Below, piece after piece: positions 11,101-22,851 of a DNA stretch of 64,000 nucleotides (the first letter of the stretch is position 1; every line of letters begins with the position of its first letter). The stretch covers positions 3,038,001-3,102,000 of the forward strand of contig CM082583.2 in NCBI GenBank assembly GCA_040954595.2, read 5' to 3'. Made by a program: the position numbers and the translations under genes. The notes beneath the pieces were generated by a model. The model was given only the letters and a program-made list of their open reading frames with translations. It searched no databases and was not told where the DNA came from. The DNA is from Balanoglossus misakiensis (Eukaryota > Hemichordata).

Positions 11101-14100
11101 TAAAGCCTCTTCCTTCCAGAGGTGTTACATGCCACACCGCCAAGTACATGTAGTTAAAATGCGGCATTTGCCATTTTTCCACTTCAACCTATTTTGAACG
11201 CCTAGGCACAGCTCATATACAGACTTTAAGTTTAACATACTTAGACACAGCTTGGCAGATTGACCCCCCCCCCCCCCTCCAAAAATGCAAATCTTACTGT
11301 TTTTCACTGGTTAGGCACAAAAAGCCGACAGACTGCCCGCTTATGTTTTCTTTCTTTGAAAAACAATTTTGCATCAAAGTTGCATCACTCTTGTTGTTTT
11401 TTTACTCTCTCCCTCAGCAACTCATCAGCCGAATCTAAAGATGAGGATATTGACAGTCGGAATATGGAAATTCTTGAAAGGATAAAAATGAATCAGAGGA
11501 AGGATTACTTGAAGGTAAGTGTTTCATTCTTCATGAACTTATAAGCTATGGAGATGACAGATAACTCTTCAAGACACAGCAGAAACCAGCTGAGCAATGT
11601 CAACATCAGTTGGTCTGTATTTAGTAATACAAATATTAGGCCAAAGTAAGTAAATTCTTTGTTTTGCGTCCACTGAAAATTCTGAAAGGGGGAGGGGGGT
11701 TGACGGCTATGGATATTGGGGTGCCAACATGTCAACAGGGGGTGAATCCCCCGGGCCCCGTTTTGATGAAACACTGCTTTGTACTCGACAAATTGTTGTG
11801 CTATAGACTTACTACTTTTATGTTGGAACCAATTTCAGTCAACATTGGAAAAAAATACCGTGTGTGGGGACTATGTGCAGTTCCCAAATTTCTATCCAGC
11901 CACGGCTGTGTTGCTGGGATGACCGGACCATTCATTTTTAGCAATCAAAGATCATAATTGTTCAAACAAGGTATATCTGCTAGCACATATCAAGATTTGG
12001 GATTGCCCTTTACAGCCAATGGTAAAAAAACCCACAAGATTGCTGCATGGAGACTTTACTTACATTCAGCAGGTGTATCAAAACCCCTTCCCTAAGCACG
12101 CACCTCTCATTATTTTGTTTGTCCAAACCACCTACATTAACCCTTATCCTGCCAAATTGGTTGAACTGCTTTGATTTCCAGGGAACCTAACCTTACGCAC
12201 CCAGACCCATTAATCTGCCAGTTATTTGTTACTCAGTGGAGTCTATTAGGCCGTTCACATTACTCAAAAAGGGCTAGGCCCTTGTCCTAGCCAGGTACGT
12301 GGCCGAGCAATAAAACTGGTGTGAATGGGTCTGGCAGACCCTTGTCCGGACAATTTTGGTCCCAGTCGAAAGGGGTTGTCTGTGGGTGACCCTGGTGTCG
12401 GCCTGGTGTGTGTGGACACGTTTTGTCCGACTCTGGTCCTAGTTGACGCCCTTTACAATTGACATAAACAGTTGAGTCTATCATTTGACAATGGTGAAAA
12501 TCGTATAAACAACCAGAAGAGGACGAACATGGTTCTGCTTTATAAGTAGACTCACTTGCTCCAAGTCTATGGGCTTCATTATGTGTAGGGAACACGTAGG
12601 CCCATAGACTTGTACAACTTGCTGCTTTCCGGTTGCTATGAATTATTCATGTTGATGTCATCTATGAATATGCATTCGCTAAATTAAATAGTGGGCGGAG
12701 TTTCAATGCATGACCTCGAGTACCCGAAAATCATAGTTGGGTATCTCATAGCGAAAAACGCAAACGGGTTAATTTCGTTTTACTCATTTTATGTTAAATT
12801 TGATCATCAATTTTTATGGTCGCCCGATGGCTGAAACCATAGTTGCAGTGCAGCAATACAGTGTACGATGTATACGCTCAAATTACAGAGTGCGCGTGCC
12901 ACACAAACAGACGTTGACATCACACTCACAGGTCGCGCCGTACTTGACTTAGACTTAGAGTATAGCTAGTTTTCAGGTACCAAAGTCGCTCATTAAATGT
13001 CGGTGGACTATAGGCGTCGATCGATGTCATTTATTTGGTCAACTTCGAAGTGTTTGGTTGTATTTTTCACGGCGAATTACGTTCTCAGCTGGGTGATCGC
13101 GCACGGTCACTCGTGACCGTGGATCGTGTCATACCTTGTCTCTCTCTAAGCGCTCTCAACTACGGTGGACATATGTGGTCGACATGAAGCCAAACGCTTC
13201 CTACCTCATTGTACCTGAACATCTACACGAACGTGGGTTCTACGCGTTCACCTTATATCACATCTCTTTATTCTCATTGGCGCACGGGATCGACGCCCCT
13301 GTCAATCATTCTCGACTATGTCAACACACGGTCTGAGCGTTTGTAGATTTTGCAAGGAGTACTAGTCGCTTGGTCGACGCTACCCGAAACCACAAGCTCA
13401 GTCGCAAATTCGAAACTCACCTCACTACCAAAAACACGCTCAAGGCAAGCATGCACACAAAAAGTATTGAAATGATTTATTAAGACAAAAAAACCCACCG
13501 AAAACACAAAAAGTATTGAGATTTAAAAATCACCAAGCTACTAGTGGGCTAGTCTACTTTATAAGGTCAATGGTTGGCGAGACGACGTTGGCCAGGACTG
13601 TGCCAAACACAATAGCCGCTTGCACACGTGCCATGGTTAGGGCGCCCTTTTTGGGATTATAAAAGTTGGTAAACATTTCTTATCAGCGACTCAAATAGTT
13701 TTGCATTCACATGTGTATAAAAGGGACGGGGTCCACAGCAGTGTGGCCAAAGGTCACAATGGCGGATCCAGTGATGTGTTTACTGAATTTGCTTTTTAAA
13801 CGTCGTCGACGCCGATTTCATGGGCATTTGAATGACCCGATACCCGTTTATGGTAACCTTTCATTGGAGGTTGCGATTGGAAGACTGCAGTCCATGCTAC
13901 AAAATCGTTGTCGGAGGTCGAGTTTGCAATTCCTGTGTATGTGCCTTGGCCATTTCCGCGTAGACTGTCGACAGTCCCTCGCGCCTAATGTGTATCGATA
14001 CGGCGTTTCGTGCGAGGGCCGAAGGCCCGATTCGGCGTTTCATGGTGCGACGCCCACGCCCGAGGCCTTACGGCCATCGAACCATAAAACGCCGAATCGG

Positions 14101-17100
14101 GCCTTCGGCCCTCAAAAGATACGGGCCTTACGGCCCTCGCACGAAACACCGAATCGATACACATTAGGCGCGAGGGACTGTCGACAGTCTATTTCCGCGT
14201 CGACACTCCAATTGTTGCCTCGAGACACTGCTTCGGCCATTGTTTTAGTAAAGTCAACCTCAACGCTTAGACCGCGTCGGTAGAGGGCATTTAGATCGGC
14301 GTTTAGTGCAGTTTTTCTGTTCACACGTGATTTGAATCGCTGTTTAGTGCGGCGCCCCGACCCAGGTCCCACCCCTCAACACCGTCCCAGAAAAAGAGCG
14401 GCGCAGGGCTGCTCTCACCTTTTCACACGTGGCACTTACAAATTAACGCCGCCCTAGGGTCGCCGCTGGGGCTGCGTTGACGGCACGTGTGAAAGGCACT
14501 AATGTGAACGGGGACTAAAGATTAGCTTATCTTGTCACAATCATCAGGATTAGTTTTGCCCGGCCGTGGGTCTAGATGTGAACCCGGCATATATAAGACC
14601 ACAAAGCCAACCAGTTAAAAAAAAAACAATGAGATTTCTTGCAAGGGGGGGGGGGGGTTTCAAACTGCCCAGTTGAGCCTAAGTACACAGCAGAAAATAA
14701 AGCAGTGTACACTTCCTGTACAAAAACCTCCCACGTATGGGAGAGCACACCGATATCTGCGTACTGTACTTGGTTACACACAGGTAGTTTCTAGGAACTT
14801 ACTTTCATTGCAAATGCTTACTAGTTTTTGTATTTTTTTTCTCAGGGTGCTGTTTCTGGATCAGTTCAAGCAACAGATCGACTTATGAAAGAGTTGAGAG
14901 ATGTGTACAGGTCGGACAGTTTCAAGAAAGGCGTATATACAGTTGATCTAGTTAATGATAGCTTGTATGACTGGAATGTGAAGTTAAAGATGTAAGTTAG
15001 AAGATCTACTGAGATTGAACTAATCTTATACATGCATGTTCAAATGCAAAGTCTATCCCTTCTAACGACGTACACACGCAATTCCACTTTTTCTGACCCT
15101 GTTCATAATTCTACTAACAAATTCCACCTTTTAGGAATCAGAATGGTCAGAGTGATACACATACGTCACAAAACAGGAATGCTGTTTTGATATGTACCTG
15201 CACACATTAAAGGGACAAAGTCTCTCTCTCTGCCCTTTTTTCATTAATTATGTTTGATACAAGACACTGTTTATGTTATTCTACATGTGGATATATAGTG
15301 AATCAACGTTCGACCACACACAACTTCCATCCCGTTCGTAGGATATGAAAGTAAAAATCTCCGTATGAATAAATTCTTTTGGGCAAGCTTTTCACTCTCG
15401 TGTCTACAAAGTGGGATGGAAGTTGTGTGTGGTCAAAAGTTGATTCACTATATATCCACATGTGGAATAACACAAACTGTGTCTTGTATCAAAGATAATT
15501 AATGGAACAAGGGCGAGAGAGAGAAAGACTTTGTCCCTTTAAAAGGGTTGCTCTCATTTGACATCTGATTGCATCACCTAGGTGTAAATCTGAACAACTA
15601 CATGTAATGTACATATCAATGACCTGCTCTTCTTGTTATCTGTCAAAATATTTCACAAACAAAGAGTGACATTGAGGGTTTGTTACTATTGTTGTTTCAG
15701 TGTTGATCCTGACAGTCCGTTATCTGGTGATTTGAATACACTGAAGGAAAAAGAAGGCAAAGACCATATCTTACTAAATATGACATTCAAAGTAAGTAAA
15801 AAATGTTTTATACCACTGGCACTTTTTTGTGTGCTGATTCTTTGTTGATGTGCAAATTCTTTTGTTATCCATTGCCTGGAGGATCATCAAAATAAATGGG
15901 GTTTGCAATCTGAATTTTCCAACATGATCATGGGATACTGTGAATTGTGCCTTTTTTTTGCATTACGTCTATTTTAAAAATCTGAAAGAAGAGATCTGCT
16001 TTCTCTGTTTAAAGAATCATTTGATGAACTTGTACTAACATTCAGAATACTTTGTGATCAAAATCCAATCATGATTTGAGATAAACACATCTAAAAATGG
16101 CACCGACAGTACTGGAAGTGAGTTACTTACTAGCTATCTGTGTAGAGTTTGGTCACCTTTCTTTAGGTACTGACAGTGTTTCAGAGTCTGTTTTTGTGCT
16201 TTACATCAACAACAAGACTTTACCATCAAAGTGCTTTAATAATTCTATGGTACTCGGCCCTCTAGGCCCAGGACTAGAAAATCTGGTTGTCCCAAAATAG
16301 TTTGCTCTAAATTTGCAGAATTTCAAACAAAAGTCAAAGGAATGGAATTTTGAGGTACAAAAGTATAAATTTAAGTTTAATAGGCACACTGTTGAAAACA
16401 AGGTTGACTATGTGCATGGTACGTCCATAGTTCCACACAGTCAGCTTGGTCCCACGATCTCATGTGACCACCCACTCTTGACATCAGCTCTGAAGGTGTT
16501 GTCACAGTCAGGATTACTAAAGATGGAATCATGATTAATTTTACCTGTCATGAATTTAAATAACTTCATGTATGTTTGTTTGTTTTCAGGAAAATTTTCC
16601 ATATGAACCACCCTTTGTACGCGTAGTTTTCCCAGTGGTGACTGGTGGCTATGTACTGGGTGGTGGAGCAATCTGTATGGAGTTACTCACAAAACAAGGC
16701 TGGAGTAGTGCATACACGATAGAAGCTGTCATCATGCAAATTTCAGCAACATTAGTTAAAGGCAAAGCTAGAATACAATTTGGAGCATCAAAGGTGGGTT
16801 GTTAATTTCAAATTATGTTGTTTTTTAAATAAAGAAGATACTGCTAATATCAGAAAATGGCTGTTTTTAGAAAAAAAATATTGGTCTTTTCCTCATTTTT
16901 GGTAAAAAAATTCTTCTCTAAAATAACTTGCCCAGTTGCTTTAAAAATTTCTTGTGAGTGTGTGCAAAGTTTTCTTTAAAATGTGACCTGTTGATTTGTC
17001 TGTCTGTCTGTCTGTACATGTCTACGTCTGTCTGTCTGTATGTATGTATGTACATGTATGTCGGTGTAAACCTTTTCCTGTGTAATCCCCAAATGAGACT

Positions 17101-17448
17101 ACAATGCCCTTGACACTATGTTTTTGTTTTGGTTTCAGAGTCAGTATAGTTTAGCCAGAGCACAGCAGTCATTTAAATCCTTAGTCCAGATTCATGAAAA
17201 AAATGGTAATTATTGCTCCACATATTCATGTACTAAGAAATTATGTCTTTTACTTGGAAGGATGTATGTTGTTCTGTGTATCAGTCACATATTTCTTCCA
17301 CTCCTTAAGTTATAGCTTGCTAACAAGCCATTATTTTGCTTGACAACATTGCCTATATATTCTAATGATTATCTTATTGTTGGCAAATGAATTTCACTAT
17401 CCTTATTTTTTTCCAGGTTGGTTTACTCCACCAAAAGAAGATGGATAG
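6256..17448 (+). CDS. Ube2q: UBE2Q-type ubiquitin-conjugating enzyme E2, complete, ten coding exons
   Basis: Exons are 6256-6417, 8127-8231, 10079-10180, 10625-10737, 11418-11514, 14846-14991, 15701-15791, 16590-16793, 17139-17205 and 17417-17448. All introns are GT-AG, all phases join, and the total is 1119 nt (372 residues; vertebrate UBE2Q2 is about 375). Residues 1-120 match the N-terminal RWD-like region ([27 protein letters not shown]). An acidic linker with [10 protein letters not shown] follows, ending in the family's [10 protein letters not shown]. Residues about 195-363 are the UBC fold, with [19 protein letters not shown], then [20 protein letters not shown] whose Cys301 is the expected thioester cysteine, and a [10 protein letters not shown] tail. 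The enzyme accepts ubiquitin from E1 and passes it to substrates in the cytoplasm or nucleus. I chose ATG 6256 (context AAAATGG) because the GTG at 6250 is not a plausible start. Confidence 0.96.
8051..8111. repeat. (GAT)n microsatellite next to a splice acceptor
   Basis: About twenty GAT units end roughly 15 bases before the exon 2 acceptor of UBE2Q, replacing most of the polypyrimidine tract with repeat. Confidence 0.95.
8127..8231 (+). CDS. Ube2q: UBE2Q exon 2
   Basis: Encodes residues 55-89 ([17 protein letters not shown] to SSKL), colinear with vertebrate UBE2Q2. The acceptor is TTGCAG at 8126, separated from a long GAT repeat by only a few bases. The donor is GTAAGA at 8232. Confidence 0.93.
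8289..8369. repeat. Inverted repeat with a 26-bp stem in UBE2Q intron 2
   Basis: CCATCCCAAGCAGAAAGGGT plus CTTATG at 8289-8314 faces its reverse complement at 8343-8369 with one bulged base and a loop of about 28 bases. It may be a tiny foldback transposon or an RNA hairpin. Confidence 0.7.
10079..10180 (+). CDS. Ube2q: UBE2Q exon 3
   Basis: Encodes residues 90-123 ([19 protein letters not shown] to LPQR), matching the family's L..L...LC.L.N.P helix at the end of the RWD-like region. The acceptor is CTTGTCAG and the donor GTAAGA. Confidence 0.9.
10205..10385. repeat. Divergent dispersed repeat, copy 2 (UBE2Q intron 3)
   Basis: Contains AAAGTTTGTTCAAATTGTGG, GGTCAAAAATGTTCTCT and GATTACATAGAAATTTGG, the phrases of the 4320-4810 repeat. 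Confidence 0.45.
10625..10737 (+). CDS. Ube2q: UBE2Q exon 4 (acidic linker)
   Basis: Encodes residues 124-160 plus two bases: [10 protein letters not shown], a run of Asp/Glu, then [11 protein letters not shown], which is conserved in UBE2Q1/2. The donor GTAAAC at 10738 leaves AG, completed to serine 161 by exon 5. Confidence 0.92.
11418..11514 (+). CDS. Ube2q: UBE2Q exon 5
   Basis: Encodes the rest of Ser161 through residue 193 ([19 protein letters not shown] to DYLK), matching the conserved ILE+I+..QR.D.L segment before the UBC fold. The acceptor is CCCTCAG and the donor GTAAGT. Confidence 0.92.
12249..14514. mobile_element. Possible larger element bounded by CCGTTCACATTA inverted ends
   Basis: CCGTTCACATTA near 12252 is repeated inverted as TAATGTGAACGG near 14500-14511, and both ends contain further TTCACAC/CACGTGTGAA-type motifs. 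The segment between is more GC-rich than its surroundings and holds no recognisable transposase. No matching target-site duplication was seen, so this is a weak call. Confidence 0.3.
13952..14200. mobile_element. MULE-type MITE with a perfect 10-bp target-site duplication
   Basis: The element itself is 13962-14190 (229 bp). ATTTCCGCGT occurs immediately before it (13952-13961) and immediately after it (14191-14200). The inverted repeats start AGACTGTCGACAGTCCCTCG, are perfect for 37 bp, and stay nearly perfect for about 60 bp. Each terminus contains the self-complementary GACTGTCGACAGTC. The interior has smaller GGGCC(G/T)(A/T)AGGCCC palindromes. A 9-10 bp duplication with long inverted repeats is typical of Mutator-like elements. 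There is no coding capacity, so it was mobilised in trans. It lies in UBE2Q intron 5. Confidence 0.88.
14846..14991 (+). CDS. Ube2q: UBE2Q exon 6
   Basis: Encodes residues 194-241 plus two bases: [20 protein letters not shown] then SLYDWNVKL, the first helix and strands of the UBC fold. The donor is GTAAGT at 14992. Confidence 0.95.
15207..15542. mobile_element. TTAA-flanked foldback MITE, 336 bp
   Basis: The element begins TTAAAGGGACAAAGTCTCTC and ends with the inverted version AAAGACTTTGTCCCTTTAA. The two arms, about 150 bp each, are near reverse complements with a short spacer. TTAA ends suggest piggyBac or Kolobok-type mobilisation. Partial copies lie at 1-160 and 1436-1599. It sits in UBE2Q intron 6. 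Confidence 0.85.
15701..15791 (+). CDS. Ube2q: UBE2Q exon 7
   Basis: Completes Ile242 and encodes [11 protein letters not shown] to LLNMTFK (residues 243-272). The acceptor is TTGTTTCAG and the donor GTAAGT. Confidence 0.95.
16590..16793 (+). CDS. Ube2q: UBE2Q exon 8 (active site)
   Basis: Encodes residues 273-340, from [15 protein letters not shown] through [15 protein letters not shown] to ARIQFGASK. Cys301 aligns with the catalytic cysteine of the family. This exon alone identifies UBE2Q. The donor is GTGGGT. Confidence 0.97.
16850..17000. repeat. Divergent dispersed repeat, copy 3 (UBE2Q intron 8)
   Basis: Shows the TTTTTGGTAAAAAAATTCTTCTCT and AACTTGCCCAGTTGC-type phrases of the family at 4320-4810, but is more decayed. 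Confidence 0.35.
16996..17062. repeat. (TGTC)n/(TGTA)n microsatellite
   Basis: Tandem TGTC units pass into TGTA units, with TACATGTA interruptions. It is in UBE2Q intron 8. Confidence 0.9.
17139..17205 (+). CDS. Ube2q: UBE2Q exon 9
   Basis: Encodes residues 341-362 ([20 protein letters not shown] then KN) plus one base. The acceptor is GGTTTCAG and the donor GTAATT. Confidence 0.95.
17417..17448 (+). CDS. Ube2q: UBE2Q exon 10 (C-terminus)
   Basis: Encodes the last ten residues [10 protein letters not shown] (glycine split across the intron) and TAG at 17446-17448. The tail is nearly identical to vertebrate UBE2Q2, which supports a full-length gene. Confidence 0.95.
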
Positions 17449-20400
17449 ACTGTGTATAGCTCATCTCTTAGTTGCTATGTAATGTACAACTCCACAAGTT
17501 TTAGTTGCATTTTAGGTGGTTCTTTCATTTTTAGATGCACAGCCTGGTATATGCAACACTATTTTGGTGTTAGGCTTGATGATTTGTGGACTTGAAGGCA
17601 AATCAGTCGAGAATTCATCATGATCTTCCACAGATTTGTTAGACAGACTTATGGGTTACACAATATGAAAAAAGCTATGTGAAACACCAAAACTGCAAAG
17701 TTGCAGAAGCCGGCCACTGAAAATAAAAAAAGTAATCTTAGATACTTAGAAAAGAACGTTTTTACGCAAAATCTCAATTTACATATTAATGTTTGTGTAC
17801 TGAGCTTTTTTCACCTTGTACATGTGGAGAAAGTCTTGAGAGATGGTAGATAACTTAAAGAGATATTGTTCTATTTCTGACTAACAATATCTGACAACAG
17901 ATTTTCTTGTCAAATGTTTTGTATACCATTACTCGTACAAGATGAATATTTTGCCATTTTGTGCGAGTGTTGATTACTGTATATGAAACCAGTGAAGTGG
18001 TAAGGTGTTTACCACAGTGGCCGCTTTGTTCTTGATTATTGTGTGCTGGTCAATTTTTATGAGCAATCAGAGATGATTGCTTTGCTTTACTTCTTTGTCA
18101 GTGGTAGAGCTCATTTTTTGAGACAGAATTAGTATGTGTGTGTATGTATGTGCGTGTGTATAGGTACTGGTATGTAGGTAGGTTTTTCTTGACAAATCTT
18201 GGTTATCACTATTGTGTTGTTATTTCTTTTACATTTATATTTTTTTGACAACCAAGGCTGATGGTGTGGTTGTTGTCTAAAAATAAATGTAAAAAATGAA
18301 GATGACCAAGTCAGGATTGTGAAAGACAGACCTGCAGTGTCTTGGTCAGGATTTATTTACTCTGAAGACATTTATCAGGTATGAAGAAATATCAAATCAT
18401 AAACTTATTGTGGTTTATTTTATGTACACTGTATAGATTGCGTTTCCATAAAAGGGTGGCTGAATGATGAAGAGTAGACCAGAATTGTACAAAAATGTCC
18501 TTTATATCAAAGGTTATTTTGTACATCTTACTGGATAAAAATTGTAACATTCAAAGCTGCAACAAAATTTGATGATCACTTCTGTAGTCAACCTTTAGCA
18601 TTGCTGTTGCCTCTGATGGGTGAAGAGCCAATCCACACGCGCTGTCTTACACAAGTTATGCTGTTAAATTAAGTACAATTGTGTACCAGCCAGTTTTACA
18701 GTTAGGGTTTCTGAGTTCCTGAATTTTGAAATACTTTACTCTGTTCTGGCCACATCTCAACTTATGATCACAACATTCTGTTGTCTTTCTTATTCTGAAA
18801 ATTTTCATGAAGAAATGGACAAAGAGGATTTCTCTTGACTTTATGAAACTCATAGCTCTATGACATTAAAAATACAGTTTTCTCATGACAGTCAAGAATG
18901 CATGGACATTCATTGTCTTGTGGAAGGATTGCATTTTCATGTAACTGAACATTGACATAGTATTTGCATGTGTGATAACTGAAGATTAGCTGCAATTTTC
19001 AACTTTTTTGTCCCATTTTTTTCATTGTTTTATTTTTTGTCATTAAATGGTCTTGTATAATATCTATTTTCTCATCAATGGTGTTTGAATTCACAGTAAA
19101 GTACTAAACACTTGTTTTTGAATGAAAAGGGATAAAAGTTAAAAAAAATATAATGGGAGCGGGTTTTACCAGAAATAAATATGTCTAACAACTTTGGTTA
19201 TTTTCTTGGCTTCCACTCTGCCAAATACTATGTGTATACTCTGTGTCATCGATCAGAATGCTGTTAGTTGGAGAGCTCCAAACTCAGTTAGGAAGAAGTT
19301 AACATCAAACTTGGCATCAATTCAGGCTAATTCAAGTATGATTTTCATCCTCGTGTAATATATTTGGGGACAATTTCATGAAAAAAATACTTTCAGGTTT
19401 GGGTTCCATCTATCCACATGTATGTTCACCAATGTCACTGTCTGCAACCATGATTGAAACAAATCATTGAAAACCAGTGTTGGGACTTGCATGTATTTAT
19501 ACTACAGCTTACATGTTGATTTTTGTGCATGTGCAGTACCCCTAATAGGCAGTCATGCCTGAATGTGGTTCAGACTTGGCACAGGAACAGTGGAACATGT
19601 TAATTTAACTTTGTGATATAATGCAATATTGATAGAATAAGGATAATGACATTGACAATGTCTTGTCCTAACATTTCTGCATTAACATTCCGGGAAAATA
19701 GTTTTCAGCTGGCACAGACAATTTTGCTTTTAATGTCATTTTTAAACATTATGCATGTAAGTAGAGGCATCTCAGAAACTGGAAATATTTACTTGAAATG
19801 AAAATGATGTTATTTTGAGCTTCTTCATACCCACCTACCTGTCATTGGATTCAAAACAGATTATAAATCTGAACAAAGTTTAGAGAGATTTTCGTGGCAT
19901 CTTGGATCTACTAAGATAACAAAATTGGCTGTGAAAGAAATGTAACATGTTGTATTGAAATAGTGTTCATATTCATTTTCAGATAGGTAGCTTCAAATCA
20001 TGATGTCAAAATGAAGGAAAACAGTAGTGACACTAAATGAGCAGAAATGAGTTTCTGTATGAATCTCCAGTGTGGCATAGCAAGGTGTGAAATCCAGCTT
20101 TTATTCTTACTCTTGCATAAACCAATTCATTGGACTGAAAATGTATTGATCTGCAAGTTGCAGTGCGATTCCATACCGAGTCTGGTCAAACTTTGGGTCT
20201 CTCATTAAACGACTGTTGATTCAATTCTATGAATTAAAATTGAAGTTAGAAATACATTTAGAAATACATTTGCATAACCTGTGAAATCAGAAATAATGGT
20301 TGTATTTTTGTGGTACTATTGTGCAGTTGTGATCTTCTGCATCCTGTGACCTTGTTTTTGTCACGTTATGGGGCCAGAGTAATTCAACCATATTTTGTGT

Positions 20401-22850
20401 CAGGATTCTACTGGGAGATGTCTCTTTGGCCACTGTGGTTTAATTGTGTACATTCATGGGAATATAAAACACTTAACACTGACAGTCGAGACATTGCTCA
20501 TTCCGAAGTCATAGATATATGGCAAACTGTGATGTTTGTATGACTTATTAATATTACTATTCACTTTGCATTCAATGTGTTATGCGCTTCGAAAGTCAAA
20601 GTCTTAAGCTTTTTCTTATATTTAGAGTATTCTCTCAAAATTGAGTTAAAAATTGGGTGCACCGTACAAAAATATTGAATAAGAGAGCAAAATTGTCTCA
20701 AATTTGAAATTCAAAATGACCACCAATTTCTCGTGTTTTTGAAAAGACCTCAGACACTTTCATATAGCAAAGAATTAAAGGGTTTGGAGGAGTGACATTT
20801 TTCTGAAAGTCTGTCCCCAATGTGTGTACTACCTTAGGGTGGCGCTATTGTTTATAGTTTGGCAAATATTTGCATATTGACATAATTCTTTTTTGTCTCA
20901 TGACACATGGGAAACACATTGTGGTGGAAAATATGAGAGACCTTCAAAAACGTCTCTTTACAACTCAACGTTTGCATGTTCAAGTGATGTTGTTTCTTTG
21001 TTGTGTACATCAGCATAAAACTTGGTAGATTTCTAACCTGTTTCTCAAACTTCAAACAAATTTAACTTGGCTCAACATTGGCCAAATCATCTCAAATGTG
21101 TACGCTGGATTCTACATCATCATTGTACTGTACAACAAATGTGATTTTGTTTATCGACCAAGTACTCATCTCTCAGTCTTATTTTCAAGACTTTTAAAGA
21201 CCTTGACTTTTCAGGTGCTGTCATCAAAGAACAAGTAACGCAAAACGTCGTAAACTTCAAATCAACATCTACTCTCAAAGTTAAATCATTTTCAGTGACA
21301 AATTACCAAAAAATGAGTTGTTCGACTTTAAATGTATTCAATTTCAAGTTTTGAACAAATTAAGTAAAGTTTGCTGAAGGTGAATGGGATGTGGAGGTTT
21401 TCATGTTGTCTCCAGTCCGAAATATGGTTTTGAACAAAATCATTCGGGTAATATGCAGTGTCACCTTCAGCAGTTAATCAATCCCTGTCACTCTGTTGTT
21501 GCTGAAGATCTGTCCTGAATAGCTTCAATTCTATTTCTGTAATTTAATGTTATTGTCTTTAGATTTTCTATAAGGACGGCTTTATTTAGACTGCTCACAG
21601 CGAGCAACAGGTTTCTAAGGCTTTGTTTTGCTTTTGTTATTTATAGCGCCCTCATGCGTTCACTTTAGCCACAAAGTTTTTTTTTCTTTCTTGTGCATTG
21701 TTTCATTTTGCCACAAACAGAGTGAATTCATTGGCTCTGTGGAAAGCTGAGTATTGTAATGATTCTTGCAACATTTCAAACTAGAATATAGAAGCAATAG
21801 TCCAATACTACATGGGTATGTAAAATACTTTGAATTCATCAGTATGTTCGTATAGTTGGATACCTTTCAACAGCTCCTTTCCAAAACAAGATTATTAGAC
21901 ATTTTTGTTTCATTTCAACGGTGTACAGTAAGCAGTGCAAAATTATGACAAGATATGTATTTAAAATCAGGTTTAAACATCTGATCACGTGTTCTTTCTG
22001 GGAATTAGTTTATTTAAAAAAATCTTTGAATAAAATGTATACCAGTTTATTTTGACTGAATTTGGATTTTGTTTTCAGTTCAACATCAATACAGCCATTT
22101 TGAATTACAAGTATCTTTGTGTGATTTGTTGAAAGTTATTTGTGATTATATTTTGTCGTGTGATCGCCTACTCTATTTGACAAAGCTCAAATGCAATATC
22201 CCAGTTCTTAGGTTGCATTCTTAAGACAGACAAATTCAGAATGCCACTTGACACAGATAAATACACCATGTTGCCAGTGATCAGAAAGGTGCAGTGAGGT
22301 TTATAGCAGCTTCTATTGACTTCTGATGATCTCTCTTCCAGAACGTTGCTTTGTTGATGATGTCACAAAGCAAGGCTGATATTGTACTTTACAACAGATA
22401 CTTGTCATTTTCAGTTCTTGTTCTATTGTGTCTTCTCTGAAAATAATAAGGCACTTGGATTTCACTAAATTGAAGACACGGTAATGTTTTTTTAACAATA
22501 ACATGTGAGGTTCTTCAAAAATCAATTGATATAGTCTGGTCCCCTGCCCCATTCCCACCGCTGGCTTAGTTGTCCTAGGCTATTATGAAATGGGCCCCAG
22601 AACAAGCATCTCTAGAAACTTACACTCTAAATACGGAGACATTCACAATAGGTTCCATATCACACTGTCAAATGAATTATTCATGTATTCATATTACTTT
22701 ATCCCCAAAAATTCCATGCAATCTGCATTAAATTGATCTATGCACATTCCAGGGACAATATAACAGCGCTCTGTGCTCCAGGCTTGCATAAATTCAAACA
22801 GGTTTTCGTTCAGTTGCGACAATGCATTTGTGGCACTGTTGCACAGATAT
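17449..22850. other. UBE2Q 3' flank, no gene seen
   Basis: AT-rich sequence with several AATAAA hexamers and no recognisable coding exon. The first part is 3' UTR, and a long 3' UTR is possible. Positions 20767-20818 repeat a motif also found at 164-213 (CAAAGAATT...GGTTTGGAGGA...CTGTCC). Confidence 0.5.
17722..17727 (+). terminator. Candidate polyadenylation signal of UBE2Q
   Basis: AATAAA lies 274 bases after the UBE2Q stop. Another AATAAA at 18282-18287 is an alternative. Which one is used cannot be told from sequence. Confidence 0.4.
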
Positions 22851-22851
22851 A

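Noticed and set aside
13711-14283. 190-residue open frame
   Set aside because: It runs through the MULE-type MITE and GC-rich intron 5 of UBE2Q, and its Arg/Pro-rich product comes from the palindromes.
12249-14514. Calling the CCGTTCACATTA-bounded segment a definite transposon
   Set aside because: The matching ends are short and the flanks show no target-site duplication, so it is kept only as a weak feature.
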